From: Glaciecola sp.
GTDB taxonomy: Bacteria; Pseudomonadota; Gammaproteobacteria; Enterobacterales; Alteromonadaceae
NCBI GenBank assembly: GCA_029246415.1
Contig: JAQWNF010000009.1
Coordinates: 124,001-188,000, forward strand
Length of the DNA: 64,000 bases
Reading direction: 5' to 3'
Part shown: one piece after another, positions 35,202 through 43,760 of the stretch
Layout: every line of letters starts with the position of its first letter
Position numbering within the stretch: position 1 is the stretch's first letter
The notes under the pieces: model-generated
Seen by the model: only the letters and a program-made list of their open reading frames with translations
What the model was told of the DNA's origin: nothing
The model's database searches: none
Position numbers and translations under genes: made by a program

Positions 35202-36809
35202 ATGGCTGAAAATTCACAGATAACGACACCAAACTCATCGCCATCACAACCGCCACAATCAGGTTGGTTCGCCCGTTTTCTAAATGGTGTAGAATTTTTA
35301 GGTAACTTATTACCACACCCTGTCACTCTATTCGCAATTTTATCTATTTTTATTGTACTGTTGAGTGGCCTCTTAGGCATGTTTGATATTGCGGTTGTTG
35401 ATCCCCGTCCCGAAGGCGCCAAAGGTCGTGAAGCAGACGGCATGATTGAAGTCATATCGCTAATGAGTGCAGACGGTTTACAAAAAATTGTCACTGGTTT
35501 GGTAACTAATTTTACTGGGTTTGCCCCATTAGGCACTGTATTGGTTGCTTTGTTAGGTGTGTCAGTTGCTGAACACAGTGGCTTATTATCAACCATCCTG
35601 CGTTCATTAGTACTCAATGCACCGCGTCAAATGGTGACGTTTATCATTGTGTTTGCAGGGATCATTTCTAATACGGCATCAGAGTTAGGCTATGTGGTAT
35701 TAATTCCACTTGCTGCCATGATATTTCATTCTTTAGGTCGCCATCCTCTAGCCGGTTTAGCGGCTGCTTTTGCTGGCGTATCAGCGGGATATTCAGCCAA
35801 TCTATTACTCGGTACGCTGGATCCATTGTTAGCAGGTATTACTACTCCAGCGGCACAGATGATTGCCCCAGATTATGTAGTAGGACCTGAATCTAACTAT
35901 TATTTGATGTTTGTCAGTACGTTCATCGTCGCGGCAATGGGTTATGCGGTAACTGAATACATCGTAGAACCACGCTTGGGCAAATATAATCCATCAGACG
36001 CACCAGAAACTCTAGAACAGCCTGCATTAGAAGCGCCCACAGACAAAGAGCGCCATGCTATGAAAATGGCTGGATTGTCATTTTTGGTATTAGCAGGGAT
36101 CTTAGCATTAACAATTGTGCCAGAATGGGGCATTTTGCGACACCCTGAAACCAATGCTGTGACTGGTTCGCCATTTTTAAAAGGGATAGTGGCATTTATC
36201 TTTATCACGTTTGCCATTCCCGGATTTGTTTACGGTAAGTATGCAGGTACAATGCACAATGATCGTGATGTGATTGATGCCATGGCAAAAAGTATGAGTA
36301 CGATGGGGTTGTATATCACGTTGGTATTTTTTGCGGCGCAATTTGTAGCGTTTTTCAAATGGACGAATCTTGGCACTGTACTGGCGGTGAAAGGCGCGGC
36401 TGCAATCCAAGCGGTTGGCTTTGATGGTCCAGAAATCTTTATTTTGTTTATATTAATGTGTGGCGTAGTCAACTTGTCACTTGGTAGTGCATCGGCGCAA
36501 TGGGCTGTTACTGCTCCTATTTTTGTACCTATGTTAATGCTCGTTGGCTATTCTCCAGAAGTGATCCAGGCTGCGTATCGTATCGGTGATTCAGTCACCA
36601 ATGTCATTTCACCGATGATGAGTTACTTTGGTTTGATCCTCGCAATGGCGGTGAAATATAAAAAAGATACCGGTATGGGCACTATGATAGCGATGATGTT
36701 GCCATATTCAATGGTATTTATTGTTGGTTGGACGCTTTTGTTTTATGTGTGGGTATTTGCATTAGGTCTACCTGTTGGATTTGGCTCACCGACTTATTAC
36801 GTGCCATAA
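35202..36809 (+). CDS. AbgT-family p-aminobenzoyl-glutamate / antimetabolite transporter
   Basis: This 535-residue polytopic membrane protein has about eleven to twelve hydrophobic segments and AbgT-family text: NGVEFLGNLLPHPVTLFAI near the N-terminus, SNTASELGYVVLIPLAA, the re-entrant SAGYSANLLLGTLDPLLAG, NLSLGSASAQWAVTAPIFVPM and GDSVTNVISPMMSYFG. AbgT proteins import p-aminobenzoyl-glutamate in E. coli, while others export sulfonamides; substrate cannot be told from sequence. It has its own ribosome-binding site (AGAGGAA) after the hflC hairpin and no linked peptidase genes, so it seems monocistronic. Confidence 0.92.
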   Translation: MAENSQITTPNSSPSQPPQSGWFARFLNGVEFLGNLLPHPVTLFAILSIFIVLLSGLLGMFDIAVVDPRPEGAKGREADGMIEVISLMSADGLQKIVTGLVTNFTGFAPLGTVLVALLGVSVAEHSGLLSTILRSLVLNAPRQMVTFIIVFAGIISNTASELGYVVLIPLAAMIFHSLGRHPLAGLAAAFAGVSAGYSANLLLGTLDPLLAGITTPAAQMIAPDYVVGPESNYYLMFVSTFIVAAMGYAVTEYIVEPRLGKYNPSDAPETLEQPALEAPTDKERHAMKMAGLSFLVLAGILALTIVPEWGILRHPETNAVTGSPFLKGIVAFIFITFAIPGFVYGKYAGTMHNDRDVIDAMAKSMSTMGLYITLVFFAAQFVAFFKWTNLGTVLAVKGAAAIQAVGFDGPEIFILFILMCGVVNLSLGSASAQWAVTAPIFVPMLMLVGYSPEVIQAAYRIGDSVTNVISPMMSYFGLILAMAVKYKKDTGMGTMIAMMLPYSMVFIVGWTLLFYVWVFALGLPVGFGSPTYYVP

Positions 36810-36960
36810 GGCGCGTAATTAAGCCCATATAACTGACGAACTACGTACCTAGATACGGTCCCAATAAAAACGAGTCCAAATAAAACTAGGCTAAAACGCC
36901 ATGTATTACGTATTACAAACATTCAGACTAATTAGCATAGCATTGTGAGATATTTGATTT

Positions 36961-38040
36961 ATGAAGTACACGTCCAACTCGGTGTTTACCCATTCACAAA
37001 AAGATAAAATTGGCATACTCATCAGTAATTTAGGTACGCCAGAAGCACCTACTAAACAAGCACTTAAACCGTATTTAAAACAGTTTTTGTCAGATCCTCG
37101 CGTTGTTGAAGTACCCAAATTGATATGGTGGTGCATTTTAAACCTAATTATTTTGCAATTTCGCCCCAAGCGCTCTGCTGAAGCCTATGCCACTGTATGG
37201 ACTGACGAAGGCTCTCCTTTATTAACACATACCAAAAATCAAGCCAAGGCATTGCAAGCAAAGTTTGATGCACATATCCCAGGTAAATATATTGTTGGTT
37301 ATGCGATGCGCTATGGTCAACCTAGCGTTGAAAACGCAATGAATGAGTTATTAGAACAAGGCGCCAGAAAAGTAGTCGTGCTGCCTTTGTACCCGCAATA
37401 TTGTGCGTCTACTAGTGGTTCAACCTTTGATGCGCTGGCAAATGATTTTACTAAACGTCGTTGGTTGCCTGATTTACGTTTTATTTCGCATTATCACGAT
37501 GATACTCGTTATATCGATTGTTTAGCGGAGAGTATCAAAGCACATTGGACTGAACATGGTCGCACCGACAAACTGATATTTTCCTATCATGGGATCCCTA
37601 AGCGCTATCTAATGAACGGCGACCCTTATCACTGCGAATGTTATAAGACGACGCGTTTAGTTGCCGAAGCTTTAGGCTTAGGTAAGGATGAATATATGAC
37701 GACTTTCCAATCGCGTTTTGGGCGAGAAGAATGGCTTACTCCCTATACGGATGAAACATTAAAAGCCTTGCCAGCTAAAGGGGTTCATTCATTGCAAGTT
37801 ATATGCCCTGGTTTTAGCTCGGATTGTCTGGAAACAATCGAGGAAATCGGTGAAGAAAACCGTGAATATTTCATGGAGAATGGCGGTAAAGAGTATCAAT
37901 ATATTCCATGCCTCAACTCTGATGATGCACACATTGAAATGTTATTTAACTTGCTTCAAGATAATCTACGAGGTTGGGATGTGGAGCAAGATATGACGGT
38001 GCGTGCAGCTCAAGCCGCACAGTTAAATGCACCCGTGTAA
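36961..38040 (+). CDS. hemH: Ferrochelatase
   Basis: This 359-residue enzyme inserts Fe2+ into protoporphyrin IX at the end of haem synthesis. Family hallmarks are ILISNLGTPEAPT at about residue 19, SDPRVVEVPKLIWW, the metal-site SYHGIPKRY and the Glu-rich FQSRFGREEWLTPYTDETL segment, then CPGFSSDCLETIEEI. The length is slightly above the usual 320-340 because of short N- and C-terminal extensions. It is followed 20 bases later by a DUF4112 gene on the same strand. Confidence 0.97.
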   Translation: MKYTSNSVFTHSQKDKIGILISNLGTPEAPTKQALKPYLKQFLSDPRVVEVPKLIWWCILNLIILQFRPKRSAEAYATVWTDEGSPLLTHTKNQAKALQAKFDAHIPGKYIVGYAMRYGQPSVENAMNELLEQGARKVVVLPLYPQYCASTSGSTFDALANDFTKRRWLPDLRFISHYHDDTRYIDCLAESIKAHWTEHGRTDKLIFSYHGIPKRYLMNGDPYHCECYKTTRLVAEALGLGKDEYMTTFQSRFGREEWLTPYTDETLKALPAKGVHSLQVICPGFSSDCLETIEEIGEENREYFMENGGKEYQYIPCLNSDDAHIEMLFNLLQDNLRGWDVEQDMTVRAAQAAQLNAPV

Positions 38041-38060
38041 GCCCGTTTAAAGGAATAATC

Positions 38061-38456
38061 ATGCAAGCCCCTAAGGAACTCAAACAAGCTCAAGATATTG
38101 CCAATTTATTAGATATGGCAGTCAAGATCCCATTTATTGGGGTCAGAGTCGGATTAGATTTTTTGATTGGGTTAATACCCATCTTAGGGGACGTCGCGAT
38201 GTTGTTAGCCAGTTTGCGCATCATGCAATTGGCTAAGAAAATGCAAGTACCAACAGATATCCGAAGACTCATGCTACGCAATGCACTGCTAGATTATGGC
38301 CTTGGTTTTATCCCAATTATTGGGGATATCGTCGATTTGTTTTATAAAGCAAACGTCAAAAATGTGCGATTGATGGAGCGTTGGTGGATCACCGAGAACA
38401 AAGGTGCGGTAGATGCACGCACCCAAGCTCTGTTGGCTGATTGGAAGGCAGACTAG
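38061..38456 (+). CDS. DUF4112 small membrane protein
   Basis: This 131-residue protein carries two copies of the DUF4112 motif, FLIGLIPILGDVAMLLASL and LGFIPIIGDIVDLFYKAN, each forming a hydrophobic hairpin. The repeated IPxxGD pattern makes the family call firm; the function is unknown. AAAGGAA precedes ATG 38061; a longer in-frame reading upstream overlaps hemH in another frame and was discarded. Its stop overlaps the stop of the convergent DUF2237 gene through a shared CTAG. Confidence 0.85.
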   Translation: MQAPKELKQAQDIANLLDMAVKIPFIGVRVGLDFLIGLIPILGDVAMLLASLRIMQLAKKMQVPTDIRRLMLRNALLDYGLGFIPIIGDIVDLFYKANVKNVRLMERWWITENKGAVDARTQALLADWKAD

Positions 38457-38815
38457 TTAGTCGTGTAACTGTGTGCTTTTAGTCTCTCTAAGGTAATTAC
38501 CGATAATGCTGCCTCTGATGTCGCCTCTAATATCACTGGCGGGGCAATACCTGCTTGGTCTGCTTGAGCCCAACGCACTGCACACAAACACCATTTATCA
38601 CCAGCTACCAAACCTTTAAATTGATAAGCGGGGTTAGGGGTGATTAAATCATTGCCAATCCGCTGCTGCATTAATAAAAACTCGTCAGTCATGATTGCGC
38701 ATACTGAGTGATTTCCTCGGTCAGAAGCAATAACACTACACAAACCATCACGTTGAAAACCCGTACCAGCACAACATGGTAATAACGCTTCACCTAACAC
38801 ATTCAACTCTGGCAT
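38453..38815 (-). CDS. DUF2237 family protein
   Basis: This 120-residue soluble protein matches DUF2237: NVLGEALLPCCAGTGFQRDGLC at the N-terminus and a central GDKWCLCAVRWAQADQAG, with conserved cysteines. Members are small, cysteine-containing proteins of unknown function, common in proteobacteria and cyanobacteria. It has its own ribosome-binding site (AAGGAA, minus strand) and is convergent with the DUF4112 gene; the two stop codons share the palindrome CTAG at 38453-38456. Confidence 0.88.
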   Translation of the reverse strand: MPELNVLGEALLPCCAGTGFQRDGLCSVIASDRGNHSVCAIMTDEFLLMQQRIGNDLITPNPAYQFKGLVAGDKWCLCAVRWAQADQAGIAPPVILEATSEAALSVITLERLKAHSYTTN

Positions 38816-38919
38816 AGTGATTCCTTTAAATTTATGAAATTAACACGCAATCTATATAACGTATTGTTACGTATAAAGTTCAATAGCTCAACCATATACC
38901 TATTTTCACCGAGAATAAC

Positions 38920-39723
38920 ATGTTAGATAAAAGTCAATTAAGTAGGAAGATCAGTTCAACGCTCAACCCTCAAGAAGTAGCCAAGTTTGATAGTTTGGCT
39001 GAGCAATGGTGGGATCCAATTGGAAAATATGGTCAGGCGATCGCGTTCAATCATGCTCGATTGGCGTATTTTACCACCAAGATCGCAGGGCATTTTGAGA
39101 TTGATTTACGCTTTACTCCTGAGCCTAATGCTAATTTATGGCAACTTTATGATCTTGGTACTCCATTAGAAGGGTTATCAGTACTCGATGTAGGGTGTGG
39201 TGGAGGATTAGTGTCAGAGCCTCTAGCCCGACTTGGTGCACGAGTCACAGGTATCGACGCTTCAGCGATGAGCATTCAAGTTGCTATGCGTCATGCAACT
39301 AACACGGGGGCGACGGTCGATTATCAACATGTGTTAGCGGAAGAAATAGTAGCATCTGGCCAACAATTCGATGTCGTTATAAATGCTGAGGTAGTGGAGC
39401 ATGTGGATGATCAAGCTGCGCTGATTGCTCAATGTGCACAGCTTGTAAAACCTGGAGGGATGCTAATTTTGGCTACCTTAAATCGTACCTTTACCGCTTA
39501 TGTGTTGGCGATTGTAGGGGCAGAATACGTCATGAGGTATTTACCTGTTGGAACTCATAGTTGGCGTAAATTCGTCAAACCCAGTGAATTGGTGACATGG
39601 ACCCAAGCTGCTAATTGTCACCTAATTGATGAGACTGGTATGAAGTTTAATATTTTCAACAAACAGTGGCGCTATACTGATAATATGGAGATCAATTATG
39701 TACAGTGCTTTACCAAGGAATAG
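38920..39723 (+). CDS. ubiG: Ubiquinone biosynthesis O-methyltransferase UbiG
   Basis: This 267-residue class I SAM methyltransferase performs both O-methylations of the ubiquinone ring. Visible are the N-terminal EVAKFDSLAEQWWDP, SAM motif I VLDVGCGGGLVSEPLARLGA, VTGIDAS, AEVVEHV, LVKPGG and the C-terminal membrane-association segment (TLNRTFTAYVLAIVGAEYV, LPVGTHSW). The wording around motif I and the extra segment between residues 45 and 80 resemble alphaproteobacterial and mitochondrial UbiG/Coq3 more than enterobacterial UbiG. It is followed 4 bases later by a glutathione transferase. Confidence 0.92.
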   Translation: MLDKSQLSRKISSTLNPQEVAKFDSLAEQWWDPIGKYGQAIAFNHARLAYFTTKIAGHFEIDLRFTPEPNANLWQLYDLGTPLEGLSVLDVGCGGGLVSEPLARLGARVTGIDASAMSIQVAMRHATNTGATVDYQHVLAEEIVASGQQFDVVINAEVVEHVDDQAALIAQCAQLVKPGGMLILATLNRTFTAYVLAIVGAEYVMRYLPVGTHSWRKFVKPSELVTWTQAANCHLIDETGMKFNIFNKQWRYTDNMEINYVQCFTKE

Positions 39724-39727
39724 GGCG

Positions 39728-40339
39728 ATGAAAATATATGATACGAAAACAGCACCGAGCCCTAGACGGGTAAGAATGTTTTTAGCAGAGAAAGGTATCG
39801 AGATTGAATATGTGCAAATTGATATTGTCGGTGGTGAAAACTTATCACCTTCGATTAAAGCGAAAAACCCATTAGGCAAAGTCCCCATTTTAGAATTGGA
39901 TGATGGTACTTGTATTAGTGAAGCCAACGCAATTTGTCAGTATTTTGAAGCATTACAGCCAGAGCCCTCATTATATGGTCGCGATCCGCTAAGCAAGGGG
40001 ATTATTGCGCAGTGGCAACAACGCGCAGAGTTGTATTTGTTTATGCAGGTAGGGATGTGTTTTCAACATACCACAGGGTATTTTAAAGATAGGATGCATC
40101 CGATACCTGAGTTTGGCAAAGAGGCGGGGATTAATGCGCAGAAATTTATGCACTTGTTAGATCAACATCTAGCAGATAACCATTATCTAGCAGGTGGGCA
40201 ATTCAGTATCGCTGACATTACTGCATTTACTGCGATTGATTTTGCCCGCGTGGTAAAAATTAGAATCTTACCCGAGCAGGTCAATTTACAGCGCTGGTAT
40301 GATGAAATGAAGCAACGGCCTAGTACTCAGACCGATTAA
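39728..40339 (+). CDS. Glutathione S-transferase family protein
   Basis: This 203-residue protein has a thioredoxin-like N-terminal domain (MKIYDTKTAPSPRRVRMFLAEKGIEIE; PLGKVPILELDDG with cis-Pro; SEANAICQYFE) and an all-helical C-terminal domain (FSIADITAFTAIDFA). Catalytic Ser/Tyr identity is uncertain; SPRR fits Ser-type or GstA-like classes. The start at 39728 was preferred over an upstream ATG inside ubiG. It likely forms an operon with ubiG. Its last 20 bases overlap the convergent membrane-protein gene. Confidence 0.9.
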   Translation: MKIYDTKTAPSPRRVRMFLAEKGIEIEYVQIDIVGGENLSPSIKAKNPLGKVPILELDDGTCISEANAICQYFEALQPEPSLYGRDPLSKGIIAQWQQRAELYLFMQVGMCFQHTTGYFKDRMHPIPEFGKEAGINAQKFMHLLDQHLADNHYLAGGQFSIADITAFTAIDFARVVKIRILPEQVNLQRWYDEMKQRPSTQTD

Positions 40340-41162
40340 CTTCATATATTGACTTAGGTAACGTCAGAGCAAATGCAGTCATGACTAGCATGAGTTGGAA
40401 ATACACTGATTGAATAATGATTTTGTAGCTTACAAGCTCTGTACCTTGAACCCACATACTTAATGATACATGAAATACTGCAATTGCTAAAATGAGCATG
40501 TTGATATGTATGGCGCGTTTTTTTAATGCGAAACGATACTCTGGTTGTTCGATGGAATACGTTTTATTGTCTTTATACATCGCTATAATAATCATCATAA
40601 AAAGTACGTCTAATGCAATCAATCCGAATATATTTCCCAAACCAGCAAAGCCTACAAAAGGGTGCTGAACGAAATACAGGACAGTTGCAACATATACTAG
40701 ATTCCCTGTGATAATCAACAGTAAATAGGGCGTTGATATATAATCTTTCCATGTGCGTACTTTTAATGAAGCGCTGCGTTTACTGCCAGCATATTTCTTG
40801 AAAATATAAAAAATCTTCCGATGAATGAATGTCATATAAATTACTGGGATCATGGAAAGTAGGTATATCAGCATCAAACCACTTTGATCATCCCAATTTA
40901 ATAATTCTTTTTGGTGTGTGATTGCGTGACCTACTATCACACTCACTAGGGATAAAATGACGATGACTACCGTCCAATAGTTTTTTTTGGATGTGATTAA
41001 AACCTTTTCCACATCGGGTTTAGCGTTTGGGTATCGCACTAGCCCGTAATGATTAGCGATGTTGACTAGTTTTTTAATACTCAATAGTGGAACTAACACT
41101 AACGTTATGAATACTTGCAATATCATGATCATATAATTAGATTGCATTAGCCAGTCAGACAT
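40320..41162 (-). CDS. Unrecognised seven-helix membrane protein downstream of a GntR regulator
   Basis: I do not recognise the family. The 280-residue protein has seven clear hydrophobic segments, about residues 8-28, 60-80, 95-115, 148-170, 178-200, 214-233 and 245-266, joined by basic loops (KKLVNIAN, KKYAGSKRSASLKVRTWKDY). There is no signal peptide, ATPase motif or metal site. It starts 3 bases after the gntR stop, so the two are surely cotranscribed and the regulator probably controls it by acting on the tandem operators upstream. A role as a transporter, enzyme or sensor in the membrane cannot be decided. Its 3' end overlaps the convergent GST gene by 20 bases. Confidence 0.75.
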   Translation of the reverse strand: MSDWLMQSNYMIMILQVFITLVLVPLLSIKKLVNIANHYGLVRYPNAKPDVEKVLITSKKNYWTVVIVILSLVSVIVGHAITHQKELLNWDDQSGLMLIYLLSMIPVIYMTFIHRKIFYIFKKYAGSKRSASLKVRTWKDYISTPYLLLIITGNLVYVATVLYFVQHPFVGFAGLGNIFGLIALDVLFMMIIIAMYKDNKTYSIEQPEYRFALKKRAIHINMLILAIAVFHVSLSMWVQGTELVSYKIIIQSVYFQLMLVMTAFALTLPKSIYEVNRSEY

Positions 41163-41165
41163 AAT

Positions 41166-41579
41166 TTATTCCTTAGTTTGTTTGGTTATGTTCGACGAAG
41201 TCGAATGTGTTTTAGATGATAGGGTTTGCTGAAAGGCAATTCTTATTTCTGAGTCGGTTGCCCCTGCATGTCGATATCTAGCAATATCTTGAGCAATAAC
41301 GTCATGCAACCATTTATTGATATCAGCTTGCAGGTTGTCTAGTGCTGCAGCATGCACAAAAGAACCGCGAAAAGCTCTAGATTCAATGACACTATCGCGT
41401 TCTAACAATCGATAAGCTTTTGCTACCGTCTTTGCATTGATATCTAAATCAGCCGCTAATTGTCTAATCGAAGGTAATGCATCACCAGGTACTAGTTTTT
41501 TGTGCTGGATAGCCAACTTTATTTGGGCCATTAACTGATTGAATAGTGGTTCTGCAGATTGGAGATCTATGGTAATCAT
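41166..41579 (-). CDS. Short GntR-family regulator (YtrA type)
   Basis: This 137-residue protein consists of the GntR winged helix (about 1-70; AEPLFNQLMAQIKLAI, PGDALPSIRQLAADLDINAKTVAKAYRLLE, SRAFRGSFV) and a short helical tail (about 75-115), which places it in the YtrA subfamily, whose members lack a large effector domain. YtrA regulators usually repress their own operon encoding membrane or ABC proteins. The start MITIDLQ (41579) was chosen; the longer in-frame start falls inside the operator. Two operators of identical design cover its promoter, pointing to autoregulation. Confidence 0.9.
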   Translation of the reverse strand: MITIDLQSAEPLFNQLMAQIKLAIQHKKLVPGDALPSIRQLAADLDINAKTVAKAYRLLERDSVIESRAFRGSFVHAAALDNLQADINKWLHDVIAQDIARYRHAGATDSEIRIAFQQTLSSKTHSTSSNITKQTKE

Positions 41580-41587
41580 CTTGTGCT

Positions 41588-41611
41588 TGTACCATCTGGG
41601 AAGATGGTACA
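41588..41611. promoter_or_regulatory. Proximal GntR operator, TGTACC-N12-GGTACA
   Basis: TGTACC (41588-41593) and GGTACA (41606-41611) flank 12 bases. The dyad is perfect over 12 bp per arm when extended (CTTGTACCATCT / AGATGGTACAAG, 41586-41613). It lies between the -10 box and the gntR ATG, over the predicted transcription start. Operator function is inferred from symmetry and position. Confidence 0.75.
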
Positions 41612-41640
41612 AGTAAATACTAAGTGTACCCCTATGTCAA
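41612..41640 (-). promoter_or_regulatory. gntR operon promoter
   Basis: On the minus strand a perfect -35 TTGACA (complement of 41635-41640) is separated by 17 bases from TTTACT (complement of 41612-41617). The -35 lies inside the distal operator and the start site inside the proximal one. Confidence 0.65.
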
Positions 41641-41648
41641 GGGGTACA
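41625..41648. promoter_or_regulatory. Distal GntR operator, TGTACC-N12-GGTACA
   Basis: TGTACC (41625-41630) and GGTACA (41643-41648) with exactly 12 bases between; the dyad extends to TGTACCCC / GGGGTACA. Centre-to-centre distance to the proximal site is 37 bp, about three and a half helical turns. It contains the -35 box of the gntR promoter. Confidence 0.75.
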
Positions 41649-41662
41649 TGGGTGATTGTTTA

Positions 41663-42559
41663 TTAATCGCGCCAGCGTTTGTTGATATCGTCGTAGGCAT
41701 CAATACGACGATCACGAAAATATGGCCAAATTCGTTTGATATCTTCGGTGCGTTGTAAATCAAGATCGACGATTAAATTTTCAGCCTTGTCAGTCGAGGC
41801 TTGAGCTAATAATTCACCTTGAGGGCCTGCCACAAAGCTAGTGCCCCAAAATTCAATCCCTTCATTACCTGTGGGTGATAATTCAAACCCAGTACGATTC
41901 GCTACTACAACTGGCACCGAATTAGCTACCGCGTGACTGCGTTGAATTATCTGCCATGCATCACGTTGGCGAGCTTGCTCTTCAGGTGTATCGTTGCGAT
42001 CCCAGCCAATTGCAGTTGGGTAAAATAATATTTCCGCGCCTGCCATTGCCATTAAGCGTGCAGCTTCTGGATACCATTGATCCCAACACACTAGGACACC
42101 GAGTTTACCAATAGATGTCTCAATCGGAGTGAAACCTAGATCACCAGGGGTAAAGTAGAATTTTTCATAAAAACCAGGATCATCAGGAATATGCATTTTG
42201 CGATATATCCCTGCAATATCTGCGCTACAGTCATATACAACCGCTGTGTTGTGATATAAACCGGCAGCACGTTTTTCAAACATAGACGTGATCAGTACTA
42301 TATTTAACTCAGCAGCTAACGCCCCAAAGAATCTATGACCCTCACCTTCAATAGGCTCTGCTAAATCAAACACATCGACATCTTCGGTTTGACAAAAATA
42401 TAGGGTACTGTGAAGTTCTTGTAACAATACACAGCGACAACCGTCTTGTGCTAACTGACGAATTTGCGTGGCGCTCTCTTGCCAATTTTTTTGTTTGTCG
42501 TTACCTGAAATAGCTTGTTGGACAACGCCAACTCTGACTAATGGTTTTGCTGATTGCAT
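41663..42559 (-). CDS. aguB: N-carbamoylputrescine amidase
   Basis: This 298-residue nitrilase-superfamily enzyme hydrolyses N-carbamoylputrescine to putrescine. The Glu-Lys-Cys triad is visible in LLQELHSTLYFC, YRKMHIPDDPGFYEKFYF and VLVCWDQWYPEAARLMA, the last being characteristic of AguB. The C-terminal PYFRDRRIDAYDDINKRW is also typical. It lies 93 bases downstream of aguA on the same strand, so the pair completes the agmatine-to-putrescine route. Confidence 0.96.
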   Translation of the reverse strand: MQSAKPLVRVGVVQQAISGNDKQKNWQESATQIRQLAQDGCRCVLLQELHSTLYFCQTEDVDVFDLAEPIEGEGHRFFGALAAELNIVLITSMFEKRAAGLYHNTAVVYDCSADIAGIYRKMHIPDDPGFYEKFYFTPGDLGFTPIETSIGKLGVLVCWDQWYPEAARLMAMAGAEILFYPTAIGWDRNDTPEEQARQRDAWQIIQRSHAVANSVPVVVANRTGFELSPTGNEGIEFWGTSFVAGPQGELLAQASTDKAENLIVDLDLQRTEDIKRIWPYFRDRRIDAYDDINKRWRD

Positions 42560-42652
42560 AGTAAGTTCTCAATGCTGTCGAAAATGTAGTGGATAGTGTT
42601 AGTAGATTGACTACATATACACTCATCAACATGTTATGTGAATAAAAATAAG

Positions 42653-43732
42653 TTATGCGGTCACAACTGTGACTTGCTCTAGTGCTTGTGCGATCCATTC
42701 GGGCTTGATTACGCCTTGTGGCACTTGCATGGTAATGCAATGCAACGAGCCATACTGACGGATCAAAGTCGCACAATTCACTGGGATAATCTGATGGTGC
42801 GGATAAGCCTGCGTCAATACGCTCAACGCCTCTTCATCTTCTGCAACACCATAAATAGGTGCTAAGATCAGATCATTAAAAATCAAAAAGTTGGCATAGG
42901 ATGCGGGCAAGCGTTCAGTACCTGCGCCAATATTATCGACATCTTCTACACCATCCATAATATGTGGTAAAGGTAGAGAGAATAAAGTATGCGCAGGGAA
43001 AGCTTGCTGTAATTCTTTGGCCATCGCCTCTAATCCTGCAAAGTGAGGATCAGTGGGACGGTTGTTCGCCCCTTGATACACAATCCCTTGATGCAAGGTA
43101 AATCTAGCTAAGGTATCAATATGACCATCGGTATCATCGTTTTCTAAGTGACCATGTTGCAATATCGTCGATTGTTGTGCGCCAAGGGTGCGACTAAACA
43201 TAGCGTGATAATCTTGCTCAGTGAGCTGCGGGTTACGCTGAGGGTGAAGTAAACATTGTGCCGTCGACAGTAAATGACCATTGCCATCAATTTCTAAAGC
43301 GCCGCCTTCGACAAATTCTGGGTAACTGATGAGAGGTTGAGTTAACAACGGGGCTAAGTATCGGCGATTGACCTGGGTATCCAAATCGGCAGCGTATTTT
43401 TCAGCCCAGCCGTTAAATTCAAATTCAATGGGCTGGACCTGTCCGTCATGTTCAACAGTCAAAAATCCATAATCACGGACCCAAGTATCATTAAACTGAG
43501 CAGGGACAATCAACACCCCAGTAAAGCCATGTAGTCGTTGTTGCACATCAGCAATATCTTCGTCTACGACTAGTAACACGACTGCGCCTGAAGATTGAGA
43601 AATATGGGTAATAATATCCAGATACACACAACGGGTGTCTTGTAACCATGGCGCCCAATCAGTTTGTTGATGTGGCCAAGCTAAAATAACAGCTTCTTGG
43701 GTTACCCATTCGGGTAATAATTGATAAGTCAT
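42653..43732 (-). CDS. aguA: Agmatine deiminase
   Basis: This 359-residue guanidino-group-modifying enzyme converts agmatine to N-carbamoylputrescine. Family segments include HQQTDWAPWLQD, NDTWVRDYGFL, FNGWAEKYAADLD, EGGALEIDGNGHLLSTAQCLL, HGHLENDDTDGHIDTLARF and the catalytic-Cys region YGSLHCITMQVP; the usual GGG before HCIT is here YGS. It is in the order folM-aguA-aguB on the minus strand, 28 bases after folM. Confidence 0.95.
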   Translation of the reverse strand: MTYQLLPEWVTQEAVILAWPHQQTDWAPWLQDTRCVYLDIITHISQSSGAVVLLVVDEDIADVQQRLHGFTGVLIVPAQFNDTWVRDYGFLTVEHDGQVQPIEFEFNGWAEKYAADLDTQVNRRYLAPLLTQPLISYPEFVEGGALEIDGNGHLLSTAQCLLHPQRNPQLTEQDYHAMFSRTLGAQQSTILQHGHLENDDTDGHIDTLARFTLHQGIVYQGANNRPTDPHFAGLEAMAKELQQAFPAHTLFSLPLPHIMDGVEDVDNIGAGTERLPASYANFLIFNDLILAPIYGVAEDEEALSVLTQAYPHHQIIPVNCATLIRQYGSLHCITMQVPQGVIKPEWIAQALEQVTVVTA

Positions 43733-43760
43733 AAGTGTATTTCTTATTTCAACGCGTTGG

